Counted from the stretch's first letter, positions 7,697 to 16,378 are shown. The stretch: DNA of 64,000 bases from Streptomyces sp. NRRL F-525 (GCF_000716605.1 NZ_JNXE01000015.1:1-64000); one strand, 5' to 3'. The notes: a model not told the origin generated them from the letters alone. Numbers and translations are program-made.

Positions 7697-8767
7697 ATGG
7701 CGGATGCCAAGGTCATTCCGTTCGACGACGACCGGTCCCGCGCCAACGGCGTGCAGCGGCCGCAGCGGCGCCGGAGCACGGGGAACCGGCGCAAGAACGG
7801 CGAGCCCGCGCTGGTCCGTGAGGTCCAGTCCCTGCCGGGGCGGGACTTCGCGCAGGATGATGTTCCTGTGACGCGTGAGGAACATGAGCCGGAGAAGCCG
7901 CAGGCCGAGGAGATCCAGAGCCTCCAGAGCGCCCTGGAACGCCGGGTCGCCCACGGCCTGTCGTTCCTGCGGCGCCGGCTCACCGGGGACTACGAGGTCG
8001 ACGACTTCGGCTACGACGAGGAGCTCACCGACGAGGTCCTGATGCCGGCGCTGCGCCCGCTGTACGAGAAGTACTTCCGGGTCGAGGTCAAGGGCATCGA
8101 GAACATCCCGGCGGAGGGCGGCGCGCTGATCGTCGCCAACCACTCCGGGACGCTGCCGCTGGACGGCGTGATGATGCAGATCGCCGTCCACGACAACCAC
8201 CCGGCGGGGCGGCACCTGCGGCTCCTCGCGGCGGACCTCGTCTTCATGCTCCCGGTGGTCAACGAACTCGCCCGCAAGGCCGGTCACACCCTTGCCTGTG
8301 CGGAGGATGCCGAACGGCTGCTGGGGCGGGGGGAGTTGGTCGGTGTGATGCCGGAGGGCTTCAAGGGGATCGGCAAGCCGTTCAGTGAGCGCTACAAGCT
8401 CCAGCGGTTCGGGCGGGGCGGGTTCGTCTCCACCGCGTTGCGCAAGGGGACGCCGATCATTCCGTGCTCGATCGTCGGGGCCGAGGAGATCTACCCGATG
8501 ATCGGCAACTCGAAGACGTTGGCCCGGGTTCTGGGGTTCCCGTACTTTCCGATCACGCCTACGTTCCCCTGGCTGGGGCCGCTGGGTGCGATCCCGCTCC
8601 CGACGAAGTGGACGATCCAGTTCGGGGAGCCGATCCCTACGGATGGTTATCCGCCGGAGGCCGCCGAGGATCCGATGCTGATGTTCAACCTGACCGATCA
8701 GGTGAGGGAGCAGATTCAGCACACGTTGTACAAGTTGCTGGTGCAGCGGCGGTCGGTGTTCTTTTAG
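7697..8767 (+). CDS. lysophospholipid acyltransferase (PlsC-like)
   Basis: A 356-residue protein with a 1-acylglycerol-3-phosphate acyltransferase domain. The catalytic HxxxxD motif is NHSGTLPLD around residue 153, and the later block VMPEGFKGIGKPF resembles the phosphate-binding EGTRS-type motif of PlsC enzymes. About 85 residues of polar, charged sequence precede the domain, longer than in PlsC itself, a form typical of actinobacterial paralogues. The product would be a phospholipid or storage-lipid precursor, made at the inner face of the membrane. It follows the epimerase gene by 14 nt. A family B repeat and a bidirectional terminator follow. Confidence 0.88.
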   Translation: MADAKVIPFDDDRSRANGVQRPQRRRSTGNRRKNGEPALVREVQSLPGRDFAQDDVPVTREEHEPEKPQAEEIQSLQSALERRVAHGLSFLRRRLTGDYEVDDFGYDEELTDEVLMPALRPLYEKYFRVEVKGIENIPAEGGALIVANHSGTLPLDGVMMQIAVHDNHPAGRHLRLLAADLVFMLPVVNELARKAGHTLACAEDAERLLGRGELVGVMPEGFKGIGKPFSERYKLQRFGRGGFVSTALRKGTPIIPCSIVGAEEIYPMIGNSKTLARVLGFPYFPITPTFPWLGPLGAIPLPTKWTIQFGEPIPTDGYPPEAAEDPMLMFNLTDQVREQIQHTLYKLLVQRRSVFF

Positions 8768-8800
8768 CTTGGTTCCGCAGTTTTTTGGCTGCGGGTCGGT

Positions 8801-8831
8801 GGGGGCTGGTCGCGCAGTTCCCCGCGCCCCT
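8801..8831 (+). repeat. dispersed repeat family B, single copy
   Basis: The core GGGGGCTGGTCGCGCAGTTC...CCCGCGCCCCT recurs four more times at 37975-38329. Here it lies between two convergent genes, just before a terminator. A weak CCGCAG/CTGCGG hairpin with a T-rich loop lies upstream at 8775-8794. Confidence 0.88.
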
Positions 8832-8844
8832 AAAAGCAAAAGAC

Positions 8845-8874
8845 ATGGGCGCCCCTCGTTGGAGGGGCGCCCAT
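8845..8874. terminator. bidirectional terminator between acyltransferase and rsbN
   Basis: A perfect 13-bp stem (8845-8857 and 8862-8874) with a GTTG loop lies between the convergent acyltransferase and rsbN genes. It can serve both directions. Confidence 0.88.
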
Positions 8875-8878
8875 CGGG

Positions 8879-10093
8879 TTAGTTCGCGTCCTCGCTGTCG
8901 ATGCCCAGGCCCGGCAGCAAGCCCGGCAGCAGTGGTGGCAGCGTGACGTCCGGCTCGGTGATCGATGGCTTGCTCGCGGACGGGGACTCCGTGCCGGAGG
9001 CCTTCGGGGGATCCAGGAGGCCGCCCGTGTTGCCGCCGAGGAGGCCGTCGCCGGTGGTGGCGGACGAGCTCGGGGTGCTGGAGTGGCTGGTCTCCGAGGA
9101 GCCGTCGGTCGTGCTCGGGGTCGTCGAGCGGTGGGTGTCGGTGGAGCTGCCCGGGGAGGTCCGGTCCGGAGCGCGGTGTTTGCCGGTGCCGGGGGTTGTC
9201 GCCGGGGGCTGGGGCAGCAGCGACTGGAGCGGGGCGACCTCTTCGTCTATGGCGTCGAAGACCGAGGAGACCTGGTCGCTGACGTCGCCGAGCTGGACGG
9301 GGAGGCGGTCGCGCAGGGCGCCCCAGGCCTCGCGGTGCGAGCGGGAGAACGCGGAGAGGGCCTGGATGGGGCCCAGCGAGTTCGGGTCCTGCTCGTACGC
9401 CTCGTGCAGCAGGCGGTGGCCCTCGGACGCGTCGTGCGTCATCCCGGACAGCGTGCGGCGGATCTCGCCGAGCTGCTCGTGGTCGAGGTGGCCGCCGCGG
9501 TCCCGCTCGATCAGCCGGCGTGCCTCGCTCAGGCGGTTGGACGCCTGGTCGAGGTAGGCCACACCGCGCTGGTCGTCGCCGTCGGACAGGTAGTTGAGCT
9601 TGAAGTCCTCGATGCCGCGCTTCAGGCCGTAGAGCGAGTCACCGGGCAGGGCGCCCGAGCTCGCCGCGGCCACTCCGCCGAAGGCACCCGCCGCGACCCC
9701 GACGCTCAGTCCGCCGGCCGCGAGGCCCTTGGTGAGCCGGGTGCGCGGCCGCAGCTTGCCCAGACCGGTGGCCCGGTGCGCACCCCGAGACCGGGGGGAG
9801 CGCTGCTCCGGTACCGAGGGTCCGGGTGCCTCGCCTTGCAGCATGGCCTCGAACGCGGCGACCAGCTGAGCCCGCTGGACCACCTTGACCTCGGGGTCCA
9901 GCACGGGTTTGGGCAGCTCGCCGAGACCTGCGGCGAAGGCCAGCATGCGGCCCTGCTCGGTCTGTTCCGCAGCAGCCGGGGCCGGGGCCGGTCCTTCGGA
10001 CTGCTCGGCCGCCGTGCCCTGGTCGGACTGCTCCTCTTCCAGGGCCTGGGCGAAGGCGTTCGCCCGCCGGTGCGCCGATACGTTCGCGATCAC
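8879..10093 (-). CDS. rsbN: RsbN, membrane anti-sigma factor of BldN
   Basis: A 404-residue protein encoded directly downstream of bldN and matching RsbN, the anti-sigma factor that holds BldN inactive at the membrane. The N-terminal cytoplasmic domain (VIANVSAHRRANAFAQALEE to about residue 110) binds the sigma factor. A hydrophobic segment near residues 140-165 is the membrane anchor, followed by a DUF5667-like extracytoplasmic domain (SLYGLKRGIEDFKLNY) and a Ser/Thr/Pro-rich tail. I chose GTG at 10093 because AGGAGG sits 8 nt before it; a longer ATG start at 10117 would place that site inside the gene. RsbN is itself a BldN target in S. venezuelae, which gives a feedback loop. Confidence 0.93.
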   Translation of the reverse strand: MIANVSAHRRANAFAQALEEEQSDQGTAAEQSEGPAPAPAAAEQTEQGRMLAFAAGLGELPKPVLDPEVKVVQRAQLVAAFEAMLQGEAPGPSVPEQRSPRSRGAHRATGLGKLRPRTRLTKGLAAGGLSVGVAAGAFGGVAAASSGALPGDSLYGLKRGIEDFKLNYLSDGDDQRGVAYLDQASNRLSEARRLIERDRGGHLDHEQLGEIRRTLSGMTHDASEGHRLLHEAYEQDPNSLGPIQALSAFSRSHREAWGALRDRLPVQLGDVSDQVSSVFDAIDEEVAPLQSLLPQPPATTPGTGKHRAPDRTSPGSSTDTHRSTTPSTTDGSSETSHSSTPSSSATTGDGLLGGNTGGLLDPPKASGTESPSASKPSITEPDVTLPPLLPGLLPGLGIDSEDAN

Positions 10094-10328
10094 TGGCGGC
10101 ACCTCCTCTCGCGTCATGACGGTCGACTCCCCAGGGGGTCCTGAGGGTTGCACAGCCTGACCGCATCCACACGATCGAGTGATCGGGGAGGGTCAGGTCG
10201 TGACCACAGGGAGCCTGTATCCCGCACAACGAGTGGCGCGGCACTTGGGTTACGGACGACGGATGATCCGACCGCGAACTCAACGGACTTTCACTGAGCG
10301 CGAGTTGGGCGTTACCGAGCGTATGCCG

Positions 10329-11102
10329 TCAGCGGGCGTCGTCCGGGAGGAGCCGGGCGAGAGTGCGCACGGCCCGGTACTGGAGGGTCTTGATCGCACC
10401 CTCGTTCTTGCCCATCACGCGGGCGGTCTCCGCGACGGAGAGGCCCTGCAGGAAGCGGAGCGTGACGCACTCCTGCTGCTGCGGGTTGAGCCGCCGTACG
10501 GCGTCGAGCAGTGCGGCGTTCGACAGGGACTCCAGTACGGAGTCCTCGGGGGAGCGCTCGACCTCGTTGGCGTCGAGCATCTCGCCGGTGGTCACTTCCA
10601 GCCGGAAGCGGCTCGACTTGAAGTGGTCGGCTACCAGGTTGCGGGCGATTGTCACCAGCCAGGCGCCGAAGTCACGACCCTGATAGGTGAACGTGCCGAT
10701 GCGGCGCAGGGCGCGCAGAAAGGTCTCGCTGGTGAGGTCCTCGGCGGTGGCTTTGCCTCCCACTCGGTAGTAGATGTACCGGTACACAGTGTCGCTGTAC
10801 TGGTCGTAGAGGCGGCCGAAGGCGTCGGCTTCGCCGGCCTGGGCACGCTCCACGAGGTCCATCATCCGGGCGCTGTCGCTGTCAGCGGCCGGACGGCGTG
10901 CGGTGGCGGCGCCGGCCGAGCGCCCTCGTCTGCCAACAGCCGCGCCGCCGTCGGCCAGTGCATAGCACGGGCCTACGGGTGCGGTGGTGGCGAAGGCGGC
11001 GGGGACGGCGTACGCGGTGGGGACGAAGCCGCGCAACAGGTCTTGGACCGTTGCGCGCAGCGTAGCCAGGCCCGAGGCGTCAACCCCGACGTGTGGGTAC
11101 AC
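10329..11102 (-). CDS. bldN: BldN, developmental ECF sigma factor with pro-sequence
   Basis: A 257-residue extracytoplasmic-function sigma factor needed for aerial hyphae; it directs chaplin, rodlin and bldM transcription in model Streptomyces. Region 2 begins near residue 80 (MMDLVERAQAGEADAFGRLY, then ASLV-type TAEDLTSETFLRALR), and region 4 is LNPQQQECVTLRFLQGLSV to GAIKTLQYRAVR. About 80 residues precede region 2, an unusual feature of BldN: the protein is made as a pro-sigma factor and the extension is removed proteolytically. The GTG start at 11102 gives MYPHVGVDASGLATLR, as in known BldN. rsbN follows after 235 nt. Confidence 0.96.
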   Translation of the reverse strand: MYPHVGVDASGLATLRATVQDLLRGFVPTAYAVPAAFATTAPVGPCYALADGGAAVGRRGRSAGAATARRPAADSDSARMMDLVERAQAGEADAFGRLYDQYSDTVYRYIYYRVGGKATAEDLTSETFLRALRRIGTFTYQGRDFGAWLVTIARNLVADHFKSSRFRLEVTTGEMLDANEVERSPEDSVLESLSNAALLDAVRRLNPQQQECVTLRFLQGLSVAETARVMGKNEGAIKTLQYRAVRTLARLLPDDAR

Positions 11103-11417
11103 GGGACTCCCAGAGGCAGAGCTTCCATCACGTGCAGTACCGGAACATTCACCCGTCGTAGCGACGGAGGGGTACCGGATTGCGTCTGAGGAGAATAACG
11201 CTTCGTGCAGGCACTGCTACACCCAGTTGCTCAAATCATCGATTACGTCGCTTCTGTAACCGGTTGGCGCCCGATCAAGTACCGCAGAGTGACCGGTTGT
11301 TGATCAGAACGGTCCGAATTCAGTCAGGGACCGGGGCGTGTTGTGGCCGTGTGCAGCCAACGTGACTGGACAGGGGGTTACGCGGGTACGACCCGTGGAT
11401 TGGCTGTGTTTACCGCG
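11103..11417 (-). promoter_or_regulatory. bldN upstream region
   Basis: A 315-bp stretch without a gene lies upstream of bldN and past the end of the HAD gene. It holds an AGTGACC half-site of BldD type at 11288-11294 and an AT-richer segment (11190-11330) that probably carries the bldN promoter. bldN is repressed by BldD in model species; the exact site here is not resolved by eye. The far end (11341-11417) shows nothing notable. Confidence 0.45.
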
Positions 11418-12362
11418 TCACCGGCGTCGGCGGTGCAATGCGATCGCCGCGGCCGTGCCGCCCGCCACCGCGCCCACGCCGGCCGCCGCCGGGATGCCGA
11501 CCTTGGCCGCGCGGCGGGCCGTGCGGTAGTCGCGCAGCCGCCAGTCCAACTCCCGCGCGTGCTTGCGCAGCTTGGAGTCCGGGTTGATGGCGTAGGGGTG
11601 CCCGACCAGCGAGAGCATCGGGATGTCGTTGTGCGAGTCGCTGTACGCGGCGCAGCGGGACAGGTCCAGGCCCTCCGCCGCCGCCAACGCCCTTACCGCC
11701 TCCGCCTTCGCGGGGCCGTGCAGGGGTTCGCCGACCAACTTGCCCGTATAGACGCCGTCGACGGACTCCGCGACCGTGCCGAGCGCGCCGGTGAGGCCGA
11801 GGCGGCGGGCGATCACATTGGCGATCTCCACCGGGGCCGCTGTGACGAGCCACACCTTCTGACCGGCGGCCAGGTGCGCCTCGGCGAGGGCGCGGGTGCC
11901 GGGCCAGATGCGCTCGGCCATGTACTCGTCGTAGATCTCCTCGCCGATCGACTGGAGTTCGGCGACGCGGTGGCCCTTGACGATGGACAGCGCGGAGTCG
12001 CGCGCCTCCTGCATGTGCTCGGGGTCCTCGAAGCCGGCGAGCCTGAACCAGGCCTGCTGCCAGGCGAATCGGGCGAGGTCGCGGGTCTCGAAGAACTTCC
12101 GCTTGTACAGGCCCCGGCCGAAGTGGAAGATCGACGCGCCCTGCATGACGGTGTTGTCCAGGTCGAAGAACGCGGCCGCTCTGTCGTCGCCGAGGACCGG
12201 GAACTCCGGTTCCTCCGTCGCTTTTTCGTCCGCGCGGGCATCCTGTATGTCCTGCGCGTCCTGCGACGACTTGCGCGCTGCCTCCGCAGAGGCCTCGCCT
12301 GCCAACACGCTCCGCGCCGTGGCGGAGCGCCTACGGGGAGTGAGCCATCCGAGAGCGGCCAT
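11418..12362 (-). CDS. HAD-IB family hydrolase
   Basis: A 314-residue protein with a haloacid-dehalogenase IB fold, the group that includes phosphoserine-phosphatase-like and MAB-type hydrolases. Motif I is AAFFDLDNTVMQGAS (nucleophile and acid aspartates), motif II lies near VWLVTAAPVEIANV, and motif IV is AYSDSHNDIPMLSLVG. The N-terminal 50 residues are polar and low-complexity. A hydrophobic helix near the C-terminus (VGIPAAAGVGAVAGGTAAAIAL) suggests membrane attachment. The gene lies upstream of bldN on the same strand but is separated by 315 bp. It diverges from the glutaredoxin gene. The substrate is unknown. Confidence 0.9.
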   Translation of the reverse strand: MAALGWLTPRRRSATARSVLAGEASAEAARKSSQDAQDIQDARADEKATEEPEFPVLGDDRAAAFFDLDNTVMQGASIFHFGRGLYKRKFFETRDLARFAWQQAWFRLAGFEDPEHMQEARDSALSIVKGHRVAELQSIGEEIYDEYMAERIWPGTRALAEAHLAAGQKVWLVTAAPVEIANVIARRLGLTGALGTVAESVDGVYTGKLVGEPLHGPAKAEAVRALAAAEGLDLSRCAAYSDSHNDIPMLSLVGHPYAINPDSKLRKHARELDWRLRDYRTARRAAKVGIPAAAGVGAVAGGTAAAIALHRRRR

Positions 12363-12476
12363 GTCGTGAGCATAGCCAGTTTGTTCGGTGGTTCCGGAGC
12401 CGAGAGGTTCGGAGGCTGTGAACTCTCCGCGACCGGGCCGTTAAAGAAGTGCACCGGTGGCGCGAGAATGGTGTGC

Positions 12477-12716
12477 ATGAGTCATCTCGTCACCCTCATC
12501 CGCAAGCCCGGCTGTCATCTGTGCGAGGACGCGCAGCTCGTCGTGGAGAAGGTCTGCGCCGACCTCGGGGTCCCCTGGGAGGAGAAGGACATCACGGAGG
12601 ACCAGCGGCTGCACGACGAGTACTGGGAGCAGATTCCGGTCGTCCTCATCGATGGGAAACAGCACACCTTCTGGCGGGTGGACGAGGCCCGCCTGCGCCG
12701 GGAACTGACCAAGTAG
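12477..12716 (+). CDS. glutaredoxin-family protein
   Basis: A 79-residue thiol-disulfide protein of glutaredoxin type (DUF836/Grx-like), with the redox pair in PGCHLCEDA (C13 and C16) and the cis-proline region IPVVLID. Such proteins are regularly encoded next to rex in Streptomyces, which suggests a role in redox balance, but the partner is not known; Streptomyces uses mycothiol rather than glutathione. The ATG at 12477 is chosen, giving the domain its normal length; the long upstream frame is antisense to the HAD gene. It is divergent from the HAD gene and 247 nt upstream of rex. Confidence 0.92.
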   Translation: MSHLVTLIRKPGCHLCEDAQLVVEKVCADLGVPWEEKDITEDQRLHDEYWEQIPVVLIDGKQHTFWRVDEARLRRELTK

Positions 12717-12827
12717 TTCAACGCGCACCCGAACGTCGCTTAGGATCGACGGCGGTTTGGTCTCGGGGGCGGGAATTACGAGGAGTGTGGCGGTTTTGCC
12801 CCCTGGAATACGGCTGGGACGCGTGTG

Positions 12828-12843
12828 CGTGACCCCGGTCACG
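12828..12843. promoter_or_regulatory. perfect 16-bp palindrome upstream of rex
   Basis: CGTGACCCCGGTCACG is a perfect palindrome 28 bp before the Rex operator. It fits the GTG-N6-GNCAC pattern reported for Streptomyces Crp, though other dimeric regulators are possible. It suggests a second regulator of the rex-hem operon. Confidence 0.5.
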
Positions 12844-12870
12844 TTGGCCGGGCAAATCGGACACCATCTT

Positions 12871-12886
12871 TGTGCACGCGTTCACA
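12871..12886. promoter_or_regulatory. Rex operator (ROP)
   Basis: TGTGCACGCGTTCACA matches the ROP consensus TGTGAACGCGTTCACA at 15 of 16 positions and is flanked by TT and AA. It lies 78-93 bp before the rex start codon, the arrangement known for Rex autoregulation in S. coelicolor. High NADH should release Rex and raise rex-hemACD transcription. Confidence 0.93.
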
Positions 12887-12963
12887 AAGACATAGCCTGC
12901 TTCCGACGGGGCGGTCTGGGTACGTGTGACCGCCCACAGCCCCGCTCTACCCGCAGGAGCACC

Positions 12964-13725
12964 GTGGCAACTGGCCGAACTCACCGACCGGCGAGCCGTA
13001 GCCGAGGGATTCCCGAGGCCACCGTCGCCCGTCTCCCGCTGTACCTCCGCGCGCTGACCGGACTCTCGGAGCGCTCGGTGCCCACGGTCTCCTCCGAGGA
13101 GCTCGCGGCCGCCGCCGGGGTCAACTCCGCGAAGCTGCGCAAGGACTTCTCGTACCTCGGTTCCTACGGCACCCGCGGTGTGGGCTACGACGTCGAGTAC
13201 CTCGTCTACCAGATCTCCCGCGAGCTGGGCCTGACCCAGGACTGGCCGGTCGTGATCGTCGGTATCGGCAACCTCGGCGCCGCCCTCGCCAACTACGGCG
13301 GGTTCGCCTCCCGCGGCTTCCGGGTCGCCGCCCTCATCGACGCGGACCCGGCGATGGCCGGCAAGCCCGTCGCGGGCATCCCGGTGCAGCACTCGGACGA
13401 GCTGGAAAAGATCATCAGCGACAACGGCGTCTCCATCGGCGTCATCGCGACCCCTGCCGGTGCCGCCCAGCCGGTCTGCGACCGGCTCGTGGCCGCCGGT
13501 GTGACGTCCATCCTGAACTTCGCGCCGACCGTGCTGACCGTCCCGGACGGCGTCGACGTCCGCAAGGTCGACCTCTCGATCGAGCTGCAGATCCTCGCCT
13601 TCCACGAGCAGCGCAAAGCCGGCGAGGAGGCCGCCAACGAGGCGGCGCACCCGGCCGCCAAGCGCCGCGGCGACTCCGCCGAGCAGGGCCCTGACGGGGA
13701 CGTCCCCGCCGTGATGCCGGCATGA
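12964..13725 (+). CDS. rex: Rex, NADH/NAD+ redox-sensing repressor
   Basis: A 253-residue redox repressor. An N-terminal winged helix (IPEATVARLPLYLRALTGLS to NSAKLRKDFSYLGSYGTRG) binds ROP sites. The C-terminal Rossmann domain (VVIVGIGNLGAALANYGGF, glycines at 100-105) senses the NADH/NAD+ ratio. Rex represses respiratory and fermentation genes when NADH is low. A ROP operator stands in its own promoter at 12871. The GTG at 12964 follows AGGAG with good spacing, and the upstream frame to 12757 is rejected. Its TGA overlaps the hemA ATG, so the redox sensor and haem synthesis genes form one operon. The basic, alanine-rich tail after residue 220 is normal for Streptomyces. Confidence 0.97.
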   Translation: MATGRTHRPASRSRGIPEATVARLPLYLRALTGLSERSVPTVSSEELAAAAGVNSAKLRKDFSYLGSYGTRGVGYDVEYLVYQISRELGLTQDWPVVIVGIGNLGAALANYGGFASRGFRVAALIDADPAMAGKPVAGIPVQHSDELEKIISDNGVSIGVIATPAGAAQPVCDRLVAAGVTSILNFAPTVLTVPDGVDVRKVDLSIELQILAFHEQRKAGEEAANEAAHPAAKRRGDSAEQGPDGDVPAVMPA

Positions 13726-15422
13726 GTCTCCTCGTCGTCGGGCTGAGCCACCGCAGCGCGCCGGTCAGTCTCCTGGAGCGGGCCACGCTGAACGCGGACG
13801 CCCAGTTCAAGCTCCTCCAGGACACGGTCGCCGCCGAACCGGCCGCCGAGGCCGCGGTGTTGGCCACCTGCAACCGCATCGAGCTCTACGCCGACGTGGA
13901 CAAGTTCCACGCGGGCGTCGCGGAGTTGTCCACGCTGCTCGCCCAGCACAGCGGCGTCGGACTGGACGAGCTCACTCGTTATCTCTACGTGCACTACGAG
14001 GACCGGGCCGTCCACCACCTCTTCTCGGTGGCCTGCGGCCTCGACTCGATGGTCGTCGGCGAGGGCCAGATCCTCGGCCAGATCAAGGACTCCCTCGCCA
14101 AGGCGCAGGAACTGCACTCCGCCGGGCGGCTGTTGAACGAGCTGTTCCAGCAGGCCCTCCGCGTCGGCAAGCGCGCCCACTCGGAGACCGGCATCGACCG
14201 CGCGGGCCAGTCCCTGGTCACCTTCGGCCTTCAACAGCTCTCTTCCGGTACGGCAGTTGAGGCCTGGGCCAAGGGGAAACGCGCCCTGGTCATCGGCGCC
14301 GGTTCCATGTCGTCGCTGGCCGCCGCGACCCTCGCGCGTGCCGGGGTCGCCGAGATCGTCGTCGCCAACCGCACCTCCGACCGCGCCGAGCGGCTCGCCC
14401 AGATCATCACGGAGAGCCCCGAAACGGACGTGTCCGCCCGCGCGGTACCGATGGATTCGGTGCCGTTCGAGCTGACACGTGCCGATGTGGCCGTGTCCTG
14501 CACGGGCGCCACGGGCCTGGTCCTGACGGCCGACGCGGTCGCCGGAGCGGTCGAGGGCCGGGTCTCACCGGACGCCACCGTCGGTCGTACGGCCGTAGCG
14601 GACGTCGTGCGCGAAGAGCTTCCGCCGACCTCCGTCGGGAGTGAGGACGGGTGTCCGCTGGACCTGTCCGCGGTGCAGGGGGCGAGTGGCTTCTCCGTGA
14701 TGGGGGAGGCCGCCGTGGCCGGGATGGACGCGGCGACGCTGGAGCAGCACGCGGCCTGGGTCGGCGGCAGCGCCGTCGACCGGCGCGAGGCGGCCCGGAG
14801 CACGCCCGAGGCCGAGCTCATCACCGAACTCGCCACCATGGCCGCGACCGTCGGGCGCATTCCCGAGCGGCGCAGGCCCGAGCCCGTGGCCCACATCCCG
14901 CGCCCCGCGCCGGTGTTGTCGCTCCTCGACCTCGCGATGCCGCGGGACGTCGACGCGGCCGTGCACCGGCTGGCCGGAGTGCGGCTGGTGGACATCGAGT
15001 CGCTCGCCGAGGCCTCCGCGGACGCCCCGATGGCTGCGGACGTGGACGCGGTCCGGCGTATCGTCTCCGACGAGGTCGCGGCCTTCGGGGCAGCCCAGCG
15101 GGCCGCGCACATCACGCCGACCGTGGTCGCCCTGCGCGCCATGGCCGCCGAGGTCGTCGCGGGTGAGATCGCCCGGCTCGACGGACGGCTGCCCGGCCTC
15201 GACGACAAGCACCGCGCGGAGATCACCCAGACCGTGCGACGCGTCGTCGACAAGCTGCTGCACGCGCCGACCGTACGGGTCAAGCAGCTCGCGGCCGAGC
15301 CCGGCGGCGCCGGGTACGCGGACGCGCTGCGCACCCTGTTCGACCTCGACCAGGAGACGGTGGCCTCCGTCTCCCGGGCCGTAGAAGACTCTGAGATCAG
15401 CAAGAACCGAGGGCCAGCATGA
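13722..15422 (+). CDS. hemA: glutamyl-tRNA reductase
   Basis: A 566-residue enzyme making glutamate-1-semialdehyde from glutamyl-tRNA, the first step of C5 tetrapyrrole synthesis. The catalytic cysteine is C50 in VLATCNRIELYADV, the NADPH fold is marked by VIGAGSMSSLAAATLARAG, and the dimerisation domain ends near IARLDGRLPGL. It is about 120 residues longer than usual. The extra sequence is a low-conservation insert around residues 265-400 between the NADPH domain's core strands (GRVSPDATVGRTAVADVV to RRRPEPVAHIPRP). Long forms are known in Streptomyces. It overlaps rex (ATGA) and hemC (ATGA), which indicates translational coupling under Rex control. Confidence 0.96.
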   Translation: MSLLVVGLSHRSAPVSLLERATLNADAQFKLLQDTVAAEPAAEAAVLATCNRIELYADVDKFHAGVAELSTLLAQHSGVGLDELTRYLYVHYEDRAVHHLFSVACGLDSMVVGEGQILGQIKDSLAKAQELHSAGRLLNELFQQALRVGKRAHSETGIDRAGQSLVTFGLQQLSSGTAVEAWAKGKRALVIGAGSMSSLAAATLARAGVAEIVVANRTSDRAERLAQIITESPETDVSARAVPMDSVPFELTRADVAVSCTGATGLVLTADAVAGAVEGRVSPDATVGRTAVADVVREELPPTSVGSEDGCPLDLSAVQGASGFSVMGEAAVAGMDAATLEQHAAWVGGSAVDRREAARSTPEAELITELATMAATVGRIPERRRPEPVAHIPRPAPVLSLLDLAMPRDVDAAVHRLAGVRLVDIESLAEASADAPMAADVDAVRRIVSDEVAAFGAAQRAAHITPTVVALRAMAAEVVAGEIARLDGRLPGLDDKHRAEITQTVRRVVDKLLHAPTVRVKQLAAEPGGAGYADALRTLFDLDQETVASVSRAVEDSEISKNRGPA

Positions 15423-16378
15423 GTAGCAAGGCTTTGAGGCTCGGGACCAGGCGGAGCAGACTCGCCCTGGCCCAGTCCGGGTTGGTGGCGGACGCCGTGA
15501 GCCAGGTGACCGGACGGCCCGTCGAGCTCGTCGAGATCACCACCTACGGCGACACCTCCCGCGAGCACCTCGCCCAGATCGGCGGCACCGGGGTCTTCGT
15601 GACCGCGCTGCGGGACGCGCTGCTCGGCGGTGAGGTCGACTTCGCGGTTCATTCGCTGAAGGACCTGCCGACCACGCAGCCGGACGAGCTGGTGCTCGCC
15701 GCCGTACCGGAGCGCGAGGACCCGCGTGACGTCATCGTCGCCCGGGACGCCCTGAAGTTCACCGACCTGCCCCGCGGGGCGCGCATCGGTACGGGCTCCC
15801 CGCGGCGCACGGCCCAGCTGAACGCGTACGCGCGCAGCCACGGCCTCGACATCGAGACGGTCCCGATCCGCGGGAACATCGACACCCGCGTCGGCTTCGT
15901 CCGGGACGGTGAGCTGGACGCCGTGGTCCTGGCCGCCGCCGGACTCAGCCGGATCGGCCGCCTCGACGACGTGACCGACTTCCTGTCGGTCGACACGATT
16001 TTGCCCGCCCCCGGCCAGGGGGCCCTGGCGATCGAGTGTGCCGCGGACAACGCGGACCTGATCGCGGCTCTCGGTGAGCTCGACGACCCGTTCACGCGGG
16101 TCGCCGTGACCGCCGAAAGGTCCCTGCTCGCCGCCCTGGAGGCCGGCTGCTCCGCCCCTGTGGGCGCGCTGGCCGACCTGCTGGCCGACGGGCAGATTGT
16201 CAAGGAAATGCGCCTGCGCGGAATAGTCGGCACGACCGACGGTTCGCGTACGGTGCAGCTGTCCACCACCGGTCCCGTGCCCGAGACGCATGACCAAGCA
16301 CTGGCGCTCGGTCGCGAACTCGCCGCCGAGATGCTTGCCCAGGGCGCGGCCGGTCTGATGGGGGAGCAAGCCAAGTGA
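15419..16378 (+). CDS. hemC: hydroxymethylbilane synthase (porphobilinogen deaminase)
   Basis: A 319-residue cytoplasmic enzyme that joins four porphobilinogen units into hydroxymethylbilane. Key features are visible: RRSRLALAQS near the N-terminus, the catalytic aspartate in HSLKDLPT, the cofactor-binding arginines in GTGSPRRTAQL and RGNIDTR, and the cysteine that anchors the dipyrromethane cofactor in LEAGCSAPVGA (C244). The length is normal for the family. It starts with an ATGA overlap onto hemA and ends with a GTGA overlap into the hemD fusion, so it lies in the middle of the Rex-headed operon. Confidence 0.97.
   Translation: MSSKALRLGTRRSRLALAQSGLVADAVSQVTGRPVELVEITTYGDTSREHLAQIGGTGVFVTALRDALLGGEVDFAVHSLKDLPTTQPDELVLAAVPEREDPRDVIVARDALKFTDLPRGARIGTGSPRRTAQLNAYARSHGLDIETVPIRGNIDTRVGFVRDGELDAVVLAAAGLSRIGRLDDVTDFLSVDTILPAPGQGALAIECAADNADLIAALGELDDPFTRVAVTAERSLLAALEAGCSAPVGALADLLADGQIVKEMRLRGIVGTTDGSRTVQLSTTGPVPETHDQALALGRELAAEMLAQGAAGLMGEQAK

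Noticed and set aside
14231..16369. Very long antisense frames opposite hemA, hemC, hemD and other genes
   Set aside because: High-GC genes leave few stops on the opposite strand; these frames lack start signals and conserved motifs while the sense strand encodes recognised enzymes.
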